This document shows positions 36,013-46,874 of a DNA stretch of 64,000 bases, in pieces. Within the stretch, counting starts at the first letter, position 1, and each line of letters begins with the position of its first letter. The stretch lies in contig OZ024874.1 in assembly GCA_964017185.1 (NCBI GenBank), positions 15,309,957 through 15,373,956 on the forward strand, in the 5' to 3' direction. The notes under the pieces were generated by a model. The model was not told the origin of the DNA, ran no database searches, and was given only the letters and a program-made list of their open reading frames with translations. Origin of the DNA: Rugalucina vietnamica (Eukaryota; Mollusca; Bivalvia; Lucinida; Lucinidae). A program made the translations under genes and the position numbers.

Positions 36013-36352
36013 TGTGACTGCTATAATTCTGTAATTTAAAGAAGACATTTGCATTAATGATTGCTCCCTAACTGACAATAGCGGCAAATGAGAGTGATTA
36101 AGGCGAAGTTGCAGCTATACAAGAATTAAACATGCCTCATAAATTCTGCAGCTTAAAGACCCAAGAGCAAAATTCAAGGGAAAGGCTTTAATATTACGGT
36201 TTGTAATCAGAAGCCCCATTAGCTTTGAATCTCAATAATAATGTTTTTCAGTTGAATGTGTTCTATTTAATGACGGAAAAGCAAAAACTGTCATGTTAAA
36301 GCCTGCACATCAGTTTGATCATTGCCTTATACAGAATTACAGTATTACAAAT

Positions 36353-36587
36353 GAGCCGCGACGCGAGAAAACCGGTCTTCGGGGTTTCCGACCAGGTCCG
36401 ACATAAATCGGCCTGTACAGTTCCAGAAGCAGGCTAGAAGCTTGAAATTTCGGATTTAAGAAGAAGAGAAATTGTACTATCCGTGTAGCGAAAACAAAGG
36501 CGCTGATCAGCTTCGCGGTTACCGCGAAGCTGATCTGCGCCTTTGTTTTCGCCTAGGCAAAAATCCGGTTTTCTCACGATGCGGCTC
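36353..36587. mobile_element. palindromic MITE (P), complete, TSD AAAT
   Basis: AAAT lies at 36349-36352 and 36588-36591. The centre is a perfect palindrome GATCAGCTTCGCGG/TTACCGCGAAGCTGATC. It is 350 bp from exon 2. Confidence 0.95.
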
Positions 36588-36938
36588 AAATCATTGTATG
36601 CTACAGAAAACTTCCTATGCTAGCTGTATTGTCTTGATGGGCAAACATTAATTTTCTCACCCTCAAAGTAAAAGGCAAGGTCTTTCACATAAAGACTATC
36701 AGGGTTCGTAAAGAAATATGAAAAAATTCTAATGACTTTTCCATGACTTTTCAAGGAGAGTTTTCATTTCTCAAGGACAAATCATATTCATGTGCAATTT
36801 TATAAAATTCCAGGACTTTTCCTTGAGCAGGACAAAATTAATGCCACTGTTTGAAATTCAAGGACTTTTTCAGGTCTGTGATAACCCCTTACTACTGGCT
36901 TGAAAACTTATAACATAGAAAAATCTCCACACGCTTAC

Positions 36939-37166
36939 CTTAATGGTTGGAGAAAACAGGGCCTGTACGTTATCGTTGAGTTTCACCGGCAGCGGTAACT
37001 GACTGACGTTCCTTACGTTCTTGACGGCCTTCTGAACGATTCTCTGGCACAGGTACTGTAGTTTGGGGACGTGCTTGACCACCCACGTCACGTACAGGTT
37101 GTGTCCCGCAGCCACGAACAATCTCATGTCATTATGCCCCCAACATAGCGCTGTTAGTGGTTTACC
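36939..37166 (-). CDS. TULP4: TULP4-like gene, exon 2 in window (last WD40 strands and SOCS box)
   Basis: The exon is 228 nt, phase 0 to phase 0, with acceptor TTACAG and donor AAG|GTAAGC. The peptide opens GKPLTALCWGHNDMRLFVAAG, matching vertebrate TULP4 RPIISICWGHRDSRLLMASG. It then carries a SOCS box: a BC-box-like KLQYLCQRIV followed by a Cul5-box-like QLPLPVKL, and ends LFSPTIK, like vertebrate FIPTIK. The SOCS box is the module that docks Elongin B/C and Cullin 5, so the predicted role is ubiquitin-ligase substrate selection. The intron upstream is about 18 kb and contains the donor minisatellite. The intron downstream is about 15 kb and contains the foldback transposon. Confidence 0.92.
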
Positions 37167-38089
37167 CTGTAATGAGTTGAACTACGTCAGAAGGAAGCCA
37201 GTCTTTGTGGTTTATAACAAGGTCAAAGACAACCCTGGGTAATTAATTACTCACCCACTCAAAAGGGATGACACATTGGCATCTGAAGATTTAGAAAGTG
37301 AAAGCTTTCATGTTATAGATCTAACAAAAGAAATAAATGAGCGCGGATCTGGTAAAAGGTGTCAAGTACATTTTACGCTATTAAAATTTAAAAACACTCT
37401 AAATTTGAAATATTTGGCATGTTCTGATATTTATTTCATACAGCTTTAATATTGTAACACAATCCAAGACACATACTTTTCTTATGGTCAAACGTTATTT
37501 GTAACATGTATGTTGCCATGGCAACCATTGCGCCATAAGAACTACCCTCATGTTAAAAACCAGGTACGCCCTTTGTATTGCATGTTTTAATCAAACAGCT
37601 TGTGAATTCATGCCTATTGCATAGTCTGTGCAGTAGTATAGATGTTTAACTTAAAGAAACACATAGAATTTCGAGAATTTTAGTCTTACCTTCTTTTAAT
37701 TACACTGATTTAAAGACGTTAACGTCATCAACGTCCAAACGTCATCGACAGTTTTATGACGTCATGTTAAGATTGCATCAACTGCACACCTTTCAACGTT
37801 CATATCTTTGCTATTTGTAAAGATAATCTCTTCAAATTTTCAGGAAATACTCAGAGAAACTTGTTCTTCCATATGTAATTAATATCTTAATTTTGATTTT
37901 TCTGCCATAAGACCCCTTTTATCAGATCTTGGCCCAAATGGTATTGAACACACAGCTAAAAAATCACAACTACATTTTCCAAGTAGCAGACTGTAAGTTC
38001 GGAAATGATCATGAGCATCTAATTTTCGCGGTCTAGTTTCCTTGTGAATTCAAAGTTCATCAGAACCTGTTTCAATCTCGTAACTTACT
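37167..38089. other. intron, nothing recognised apart from CRE-like motifs
   Basis: Unique-looking sequence between exon 2 and the MITE at 38094. Confidence 0.6.
37756..37765. promoter_or_regulatory. perfect CRE-like palindrome (isolated)
   Basis: ATGACGTCAT, upstream of exon 2 among several ACGTCATC near-copies (37718-37766). Function not shown. Confidence 0.3.
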
Positions 38090-38093
38090 ATAT

Positions 38094-38328
38094 GAGCCTT
38101 TGCATGAGAAAACCAACAGTTTGGGTTTCTGACCACGTCCGACACAAACCGGCCTGTACAGTCACAGAAGCAGGCTAGAAGCTTGAAATTTTGGATTTAA
38201 GCAGAGGACGGATTTTACTATCTGTTTAGCGAAAACAAAGGCGCTGATCAGCTTCGCAGTTACTGCGAAGCTGATCTGCGACTTTGTTTTCGCATATGCA
38301 AATTGTTGGTTTCCTTGTGCAGCGGCTC
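38094..38328. mobile_element. palindromic MITE (P), complete, TSD ATAT
   Basis: ATAT lies at 38090-38093 and 38329-38332. The centre is CAGCTTCGCAGTTACTGCGAAGCTG. Confidence 0.93.
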
Positions 38329-38471
38329 ATATTCCAATACCAAATCTTTGCCCACGTGTGATGTGATTAAGTACATAAGCCAACCATCTCAGTGGCAAAA
38401 GAAGACAAAAATGCATTAATGATGTAATCTAAGCTTTGTGTTTTAAGATTTACTGAGTTTTTTACACTACA

Positions 38472-38732
38472 TTACAAAAACACGCCCATGTAATATATAT
38501 AGATTTTAAAGTAGAAAATGTTTGATATTTTTCTTATTTTTGCTCAAAACATAGATTGTGGGTACACATTAGAACCGCCTTGCCCAGGCAGTTCTAACGA
38601 GTACCCACAATCTATGTTTTGGAGCAAAAATAAGAAAAATAGGTATACCCCAGCAAACTCCAGTTTTTTCTGTATAAAAGTGGGGTTAAAGGGGGTATAC
38701 TTTTCATGGACATGATTTCATGATGATAACTC
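38472..38732. mobile_element. foldback MITE (family Q), full palindrome
   Basis: CATAGATTGTGGGTACACATTAGAACCGCC is mirrored by GGCAGTTCTAACGAGTACCC and ACAATCTATGTTTTGG. The outer ends ACACGCCCATGTAAT and TTCATGGACATGATTTC are inverted. Confidence 0.83.
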
Positions 38733-38856
38733 AATTTCTTTAAAATGTCAAATGTCAGCACAGGCAATATATCCTGATTTTTGCAAGTCCGCAATTTCTC
38801 ATTTTCTTATACCAGGCTTAGGTAGGTATACTGTTATTCAGAACAGAAGTTTAGTA

Positions 38857-39118
38857 CCAGAGGACCAATGGTCCTGTAAACGCTCACCTGAGTCTGCTGC
38901 ATATACCAATAAACATGTTTGAATATTATGGTATTTAACCCTAGTGCAGGGGCAGATGAAGCCCTTGGGCCGTTTTCTTTTTTCAGAATAATCAATATTC
39001 TGTCCATTTGCCAATTTCTTGCTGGCTTTTCCCTTCAAATGACATTTTAACAGTTTTTCCCATTCAAATGCATGGGCAACCCATGTTGACCTTGCCATAA
39101 ACTTGGTCAAGGTCATCA
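38857..39118. mobile_element. tandem-core element T1, 5' fragment (copy C)
   Basis: It starts CCAGAGGACCAATGGTCC and breaks off after AGGTCATCACA, where a LINE fragment begins. Confidence 0.8.
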
Positions 39119-39926
39119 CAATTAAACACTATATATATGCAGCAAAGTGTCTTAACCAGCCACTATCACTTATTGCACTTCTTAGAAAAATTAAGTATAT
39201 ACATGGCCTTGAACGAAACACAGCAACGAAAAAAGACAGTCTAGACAAATTTGAAGAAAAATGGCTTAAATACAGAAATTTTTTACTGTCGATCCACTGA
39301 GTGTTCTCAAAACTTCCCTGATAATACCCATGTCAAATCTTTAAAATTATTTGTAAGTATAGCTAATAAAATCAAAGAACACTGCCAGGCCATGAGCGAG
39401 AGTCTACTAGACAACTCATATTTCCTTATATATATACATATATGTTGTTGTTGTTTTCTTTTTCACTTATCTGAGGTGAACACATTGTCATTCGAGTTTA
39501 GCTTTAACCCATTTAGTGAAGCTGGAAGAAACACATTATTTTACACAACAAAGTAGGATATACATAAATTTAGATATACTTTGATACTTAGCATCAATGA
39601 AAGGCTACCAGTAAATCAGGTTCAATTAACACATGACAATATTTGAAATCATAATTTTTAACAAAATATCAAAATTTTATAGGTGGTAACCATTCATCGA
39701 TGTAGATATGATATTTTTTTATTGTTAAAACAACTGTTTGTGTTCATATTCTAGACCATCATAACATATTAATTGAATGAAGTGTGACTGAAGAGTGGAG
39801 AATGAACGCACTTTCTTATACGCAAATCCACCCATGTAGTTTGTAAGGCACTCAGGGGGATGATCCACCCCGAACCTCTGGGTGCCAAATGATGGGGAGA
39901 ATAAATGGGTTGCCCTCAGGTAACTG

Positions 39927-39957
<31 letters not shown>
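39119..39957 (+). mobile_element. 5'-truncated LINE: end of reverse transcriptase ORF, 3'UTR, poly(A)
   Basis: The frame from 39121 reads IKHYIYAAKCLNQPLSLIAL, then IKYIHGLERNTATKK and FEEKWLKYRNFL, then stops at 39298. This is the typical C-terminal pattern of CR1/L2-like reverse transcriptases (KYxIY..K, IKY...E...A, F..KW). A ~0.6-kb non-coding tail ends in A30 (39927-39956). It joins T1 fragment C on the left and T1 copy D on the right. Confidence 0.7.
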
Positions 39958-39959
<2 letters not shown>

Positions 39960-39966
39960 AAAAAAA

Positions 39967-41928
39967 CAGAGGACCACTGGTCCTGTAAACGCTCACCTGA
40001 GATCTGCTGTATATACGAATGTTATAGAAAATAGTCCGAGTAAAGGGGCAGGTGAGGCCCTTGGGCCAATATTTTCTCAGAATAATCAATATAGTCTCCA
40101 TACAAGTTTTTCCCTTCAAATGACATTTTAACAGTTTACCCATTCAAATACATAGGCAACCCATGTTGACCTTGCCTTAAAATAGGTCAAGGTCATCACA
40201 GGGTCAAGGTCATCACAGGGTCATGATTTATACATACATTGTAGTACTTGAGTCATCGATGCTTCATACCAAGTTTCTTCGAAATCTGTCCATCGGTTCC
40301 GAAGAAGAAGATTTTTGAAGGGTTTATACCATATATGGGCATGGCGGCAATCTTGGTCATGTACCTTGATTGTTTATATACACATTGATTCCCCCATTCT
40401 ATAGATGCTTCACATGAAATTTGGCTTTGATTGGATAAGCAGTTTCAGAGGAGAAGATGTTTGAATATTATGGTAATATATACATGTATAATGCCCCGGG
40501 GCTGGGGCAAATGAGCCCCTGGGGTCCAATTTTTTTCAGAATCATTAATATTCAGTCCTACTGCCCATTTCCTGCAAGACTTTCACTTTAAATGACATTT
40601 TAAAAGTTTTCCCCATTCAAATGCATTGGCGACCTATGTTGACCTTGCTGTAAAATAGGTCAATGTCATCCAAAGGTCATAATTTATAAACACATTGTAG
40701 TACTTCAGTCCCCGATGGTTCATGCCAAGTTTTGTTGAATCGGTCCATTGGTTCAGGAGAAGAAGAATTTTAAAAGGTTTTTACCATATATGGGCATGGC
40801 GGCCATCTTGGTCATGTGACCTGGATTATTTATAAACACATTGATTCCCCCTTCACACAGATAATTCCTATAAAATTTGGCTTTGATTGGCCAAGTGGTT
40901 TCAGAGAAGATCTTTGAAAATTTTTGTAATATACATGTATATTGCCCCGGGGTGGGGGCAGACCAACCCCTGGGGTCCAAAATTTTTTCAGAATTACCTA
41001 CCTTCAGTCCATTTGCCCATTTCCTGCAAGATTTGCCTTTCAAATGACATTTTAACAATTTTCTCCATTCAAATGCATGGGTGACCTATGTTGACCTTGC
41101 CGTAAAATAGGTCAAGGTCATCCAAAGGTCATAATTTATAGATACATTGTAGTACTCTAGTCCCTGATGCTTCATGCCAAGTTTCGTTGAAATCGGTCCA
41201 GTGGTTCTGGAGAAGAAGAATTTTGAAGGGTTTTTACCATATATGGGCATGGCGGCCATCTAGGTCATGTGACCTTGATAATTTATAAATACATTGGTTC
41301 CCCCTTCCTATAGATGCTTCCTATAAAATTTGGCTTTAATTGGCCAAGCGGTTTCAGAGAAGATCTTTGAATATTTTTGTAATATACATGTATATTGCCC
41401 CAGGGTGGGGGCAGACCAACCCCTGGGGTCCAAATTTTTTTCAGAATTACCTAACTTCAGTCCATTTGCCCATTTCCTGCAAGATTTGCCTTTCAAATGA
41501 CATTTTAACAATTTTCCCCATTCAAATACATGGCGACCTATGTTGACCTTGCCATAAAATAGGTCAAGGTCATCCAAAGGTCATAATTTATGAACACATT
41601 GTAGTACTCTAGTCCCCAGTGCTTCATGCCAAGTTTCGTTGAAATCGGTTCAGTGGTTTAGGAGAAGAAGAATTTTGAAGGGTTTTTACCATATATGGGC
41701 ATGGCGGCCATCTTGGTCATGTGACCTTGATAATTTAAATATACATTGATTCCCCCTTCCTATAGATGCTTCCTATAAAATTTGGCTTTGATTGGCCAAG
41801 CGGTTTCAGAGAAGAAGATCTTTGAAAATGGTGGACGATGGACGACGGACTGATGGACGACGGACGGACGCCGGATCATGGCCATCCTATAAGCTCACCT
41901 TGTGAGCCTAACGGCTCAGGTGAGCTAA
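39967..41928. mobile_element. tandem-core element, family T1, copy D
   Basis: Both ends are present (CAGAGGACCACTGGTCC; GGCTCAGGTGAGCTAA). The units repeat at about 450-475 bp, judged by GACCTATGTTGACCTTGC at ~40160, 40635, 41085 and 41540. The microsatellite is at 41832-41875. Confidence 0.85.
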
Positions 41929-43289
41929 AAAAAAAACTAGAGGACCATTGGTCCTGTAGCTCACCTGAGAGATTATCACATTGTAAGCTCATGAGATTTA
42001 AATTAATTGAGAATCGACCAATGAAAGTCTATGCATGGACACTATTGACCCCCGGGGCATGGCCAAATTTGACCCAGGGGCATGACTGGCACAATTTATA
42101 CTGGGGACTACCAAACATTGCTACATACAAAATATAGAAGCTCTGGGCCTTTTGGTTTCAGAGAAGAAGATTTTTTTAGTTTTTCCCATTGTAGGTCTAT
42201 GGAGACTATCTACCCCCGGGGCGTGGCCAAATTTGACCCCAGGGGCATGGCTGGCACAATTTATGTAGAGGACCATCAGCCATTGCCACATACAAAATAT
42301 CAAAGCTGTGTGCCCTGTGGTTTCAGAGAAGAAGATTTTTGATTTTTTTTCCCATAGCAAGTCTATTGAGACTATCAACCTCCGGGGCCTGGCCAAATTT
42401 GACCCCAGGGGCATGAATGGCACAATTTATGTAGAGGACCATTAGCCATTGCTACATACCAAATATCAAAGCTGTTGGCCTAGTGGTTTCAGAGAAGAAG
42501 ATTTTTTTTAGTTTTTCCTATTGTAGGTCTATGGAGACTATCGACCCCCGGGGCGTAGCCAAATTTGACCCCGGGGACATGATTGGCACAATTTATGTAG
42601 AGGACCATTAGCCATTGCCACATACAAAATATCAAAGCTGTGGGCCCTGTGGTTTCAGAGAAGAAGATTTTTTTATTTTTTTCCCATAGTAAGTCTATGG
42701 AGACTGTCAACCCCCGGGGCGTGGCCAAATTTGACCCCAGGGGCATGAATGGCACAATTTATGTAGAGGGCCATTGCTACATACCAAATATCAAAGCTGT
42801 TGGCCTAGTGGTTTCAGAGAAGAAGATTTTTTTAGTTATTTTCCTATTGTAGGTCTATGGAGACTATCGACCCCCGGGGCGTGGCCAAATTTGACCCCAG
42901 GGGCATGATTGGCACAATTTATGTAGAGGACCATTAGCCATTGCCACATACAAAATATCAAAGCTGTGGGCCCTGTGGTATCAGAGAAGAAGATTTCTTT
43001 ATTTTTTTCCCATAGTAAGTCTATGGAGACTATCAACCCCCGGGGCGTGGCCAAATTTGACCCCAGGGGCATGAATGGCACAATTTATGTAGAGGACCAT
43101 TAGCCATTGCTACATACCAAATATCAAAGCTGTGGACCTAGTGGTTTCAGAGAAGAAGATTTTTTTAGTTTTTCCAATTGTAAGTCTATGGAGACTATCG
43201 ACCCCCAGGGCGTGGCCAAATTTGACCCCAGGGGCATGGACGGCACAATTTATGTAGAGGACCATTAGCCATTGCCATATACAAAATAT

Positions 43290-45353
43290 TATGAATGTCA
43301 ACCGGAGTTCGAACGTTCAGACTTCGGATCCCGTACCGAAGTTCGGATCCAAATTTTAGCATCCGGACGTTCGCTAAAAAATCATCATGTTCAATATTTA
43401 GGGAAATTTCTTTTAATATATGTCAAAAATACACAAAATCTACTTAGCAGAATAGGAAACAAGGTATTGAATACGAATTTCTAAACATGTAGTGTCAAAG
43501 GTCACTAACAGGACAATGCAGGTCAAGGGGGAGCGATAATAAACAAAGAAAGGATTAAAGATGATAATTGGCCTCTTTTGTTTCCTTTTGAAAACGATAT
43601 GATTCACACTTATCAAGTTTTAAAAATTATAATTATACATACCTCGCCCAGCAAAAACAAGAAGTCAGATGATTGACAGATATATTTTGGGATTAAACAA
43701 AACAAGTATGGTTAAGATTTATGGTCGATTCGCGACCTTCCTGTTCGCACCCTATACCTGTTCGCTACCTGACCTGTTCGCTACCAACGCGTTCGCTACC
43801 TGTACATGTTCGCTACCTGGCATTTTCGCTACCTTACATTTTCGCTATCTGATTTTCTAAAATGTAAATGATAGTTTATAGAAGTGATGGTGAAGTCATA
43901 TAGATCTATATCATGAATATTTAATTTTGTTTCATGAAAATATGTACAACAGAAATTTTATAAACTATATTCATGGTTTAATACACATAAAATAATGATC
44001 GGTATTTACATACAAACACTTTTACACACACGATGTAGACAATTATAATTATTTATTTTAATATTTTCATAGACAATTAAAAGATGAGATCTGCTGATTG
44101 AGGTTATAATTTTAGCATAAAATATATTAAACATGTTAAAAAGAATTATACATTATGATTCTTTAATAAAAAATCTTAAAACATGAGCAATGATTAAAAA
44201 CATCTCAAAAAGGCAGAAATGTAATTTAGCATATATTTACTAATATACAGAGAATCAAATAAATAAATAAATAAATAAATAAAAACACTAAAATATAAAC
44301 ATGGCGTTAAAAATGAAAATCTGTAATATTGCATGGACCGTGTGTTTTCGTATTGAAAGGTTCCTTACCTGTGTCGCATTTACGGTGCTGCCACTCACCA
44401 CACCCGTCACACTGGACCGCATGTTGTCTGCTTGTTACTTTTTAGCACAGTGGATACAATTAAAAATTTCCGTTTCCCAATGGTTTTAAAAGATATCAAA
44501 GTTAAAACATTAAAACATTAATATTCAAAAGCATTCTAAAATCGAATTATTTAAAAACCATCATTTAAAAATTCAAAAGTCCTACTCGTGAGTAGGCTAC
44601 TAATCAACTGTGAAGTTTGCTAGTGAGTGAATAATTAACGATCATAATTGGCGGGAAGCTGTGAGGTTCGGTAGTGAGTGAATAATTAACGGTCATAATT
44701 GGGCGGGAAGCCGCGAAAAACATCGTGGTAGCGAACCGACTAGGGTCGATAAGGTGCGAAAAGGTGCGAAAAATACCGAGTAGCGAACGGACCAATGGGA
44801 GGTAGCGAACGGACTAAGTGCGAACGAACCAGGTCGCGAAAGATCCTGTTACCATGGTTACTATAATCGTAATTTGACAAATCAAATAGGCGGATTCTTA
44901 AGCTGCCCAGTTAATGCAAGGATGAATCACATTCGAAATACTAAAAGATTTTCAACATGTATAATGTGACTAAATTGAATTTGTTTGCTGACGCGGCAGT
45001 TCGACAAAATGGGAACTCGGTGAATGTTCGTAAATTTTGATAACAACATAATTTAATGTTGCATTATAGAGTTAGTTTTGAGTAATGCTGTTTTAGCGTG
45101 ATGTTTGTTACTTTTGGGAATGTAAATAAATTTTCCTAAATTGCATGGCGTTTTGTCTCTGCGTCCCATCAACGGAAACAACGCCAAGCTCAGTAACTCT
45201 TTATTATGAATGTTCTTGCAAGGCAGCACTCAATTAATACACATGTAAATGCAATATTATGACCTGATCCGAAAAAAAAATGCGAACGTTCGAACCATCC
45301 GGATGTTTGTTTCTGAACGTCCGAACCTTAAATCTGACACCGAATGACATCCC
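43290..45353. mobile_element. 2.06-kb insertion in T3 with 10-bp target duplication, Mutator-like
   Basis: The T3 unit is interrupted exactly. TACAAAATAT occurs at 43280-43289 and again at 45354-45363, and the core continues across the join. The ends are loosely inverted (left TGAATGTCAACCGG, right the reverse complement of GGGATGTCATTCGG). The ends hold GAACGTTCGAA/TCCGGAT-type motifs (43310-43375; 45282-45330). No transposase ORF was seen. A 9-10 bp duplication suggests the Mutator superfamily. Confidence 0.7.
43708..44855. mobile_element. nested TIR element with GTTCGCTACC boxes
   Basis: Near the left end GTTCGCTACC or close variants occur about six times (43741-43850). Near the right end the inverse GGTAGCGAAC recurs (44727-44815). 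The tips share TTCGCGACC in inverted orientation. Boundaries are approximate. It sits inside the 43290-45353 insertion. Confidence 0.55.
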
Positions 45354-46108
45354 TACAAAATATCAAAGCTGTGGGCCCTGTGGTTTCAGAGAAGAAGATT
45401 TTTGAATTTTTTCCCATAGTAAGTCTATGGAGACTATCGACCCCCGGGGCGTGGCCAAATTTGACCCCAGGGGCATGAATGGCACAATTTATGTAGAGGA
45501 CCATTAGCCATTGCTACATACCAAATATCAAAGCTGTGGGCCTAGTGGTTTCAGAGAAGAAGATTTTTTTAGTTTTTCCTATTGTAAGTCTATGGGACCT
45601 ATCTGTTGCCATGGAAACCACAATTTTGATACAATCTGCTCCAAAACCTAATGCCATCAATCCCCCAACCCAATTATGGTTCACATTAAATTTGATCAAG
45701 ATCGGCCTACTAGCTTCAGAAATATTCTTCTTTGAAATTGTGGACGGACGACGACGACGGACGACGACGACGGACGACGGATGCCTGCCTATCCTATAAG
45801 CTCACCTGTGAGCCTTCGGCTCAGGTGAGCTAAAAAGGTCATCACAGGGTCATGATTTATATATACATTGTAGCACTATAGCCATGGATGCTTCACGCCA
45901 AGTTTCATTGAAATCAATCTATTGGTTTCAGAGAAGAAGATATTTGAACGGTTTTTACCATATATGGGCATGGCGGCCATCTTGGTCATGTGACCTAGTT
46001 TATTAATATACACATTGGTTCCCCCATCCTATAGATGCATCACATAAAATTTGGCTTCAATTGGCCCAGTGGTTTCAGAGGAGAAGATGTTTGAATATTA
46101 TGGTAATA

Positions 46109-46874
46109 TTATACAATTATTGACTTCAATGAGGTAGATATAAGGATTTATCTACCTGAGAAAGTGATATTCACCGAGGCCGGAGGCCGAGGTGAATATA
46201 ACTTTTGAGGGTAGATAAATCCTTATATCTACCGAAATTGAAGTCAATAACTGTTTTGTTATATGACATTTCCACTGTTTCAATGTTTATTTTATATTTT
46301 CATTAAAGGAAATAAATGAACAAAATCATAACAGATGTGAAAGAAGGCTAGATAACAAGGGGCCATTGATTATAATTGAAGAATAATTTTGTCTGTTCTT
46401 TATAAAACCTATGTTATGGGTACTCGTAAAAATCACTACGATGAGACAATTCCAATGGGTACCAACAACATAGGTTCTAATGAAAAATAAACAAAAGTAT
46501 CCTTAATTATCAATAAATACTCCGTAGTATCTAGTGCTTTGTTTACCTGTAAAAATTTGTTACTGAAAAGCATGTAGATTTCATAAACTGAAATGAGTTC
46601 AGGCTATTTATAGCTAACTGGCAGGTTTTATACACATACAGCAAATCATGTCAATTTCACCAAGCCCATGTTGATTTCATGGTGATGCTATTTTTGGCCA
46701 GGAGGGTAATATAGATTTTGGAAGTTAATATAGAAAAACTGTCAAAATAATTAACCTTGAGGAACTGGTTTGATCTGGTTTTCATCAGTCTGGTCTTGTT
46801 TTTAAGCAAATATTAGGATTTATTAAAACTGAATGAGCCAATCAGGAGACAGGATTTTCTTCAGTCATATAACA
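46109..46874. mobile_element. ~766-bp insertion in T1 copy F
   Basis: The T1 sequence GGTAATATACATGTATATTG is split after GGTAATAT and resumes at ACATGTATATTG. The insert begins with a large palindrome (46118-46250), and TTGTTATATGAC at ~46255 recurs inverted at ~46863. No ORF. Confidence 0.6.
46118..46250. repeat. 133-bp palindrome
   Basis: TATTGACTTCAATGAGGTAG at the left is the near-complement of the right end (CTACCGAAATTGAAGTCAAT). The inner arms GGATTTATCTACC/GGTAGATAAATCC and ATTCACC/GGTGAAT flank a GGCCGGAGGCC centre. Confidence 0.85.

Larger units (their letters stand above)
41938..45833. mobile_element. tandem-core element with a different core (family T3), interrupted
   Basis: It has the same ends as T1 (AGAGGACCATTGGTCC with AGCTCACCTGA; GAGCCTTCGGCTCAGGTGAGCTAA) but a different ~165-bp core unit with CCCCGGGGCGTGGCCAAATT and ATTTATGTAGAGGACCATTA. 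About eight units lie before an insertion at 43290-45353 and about one after it. Short open frames across units are artefacts of the period. Confidence 0.85.

Noticed and set aside
42121-43301. Series of similar 60-100 codon frames (MPFMPLGSN...)
   Set aside because: They are the ~165-bp T3 core unit read repeatedly, with frames broken at each unit.
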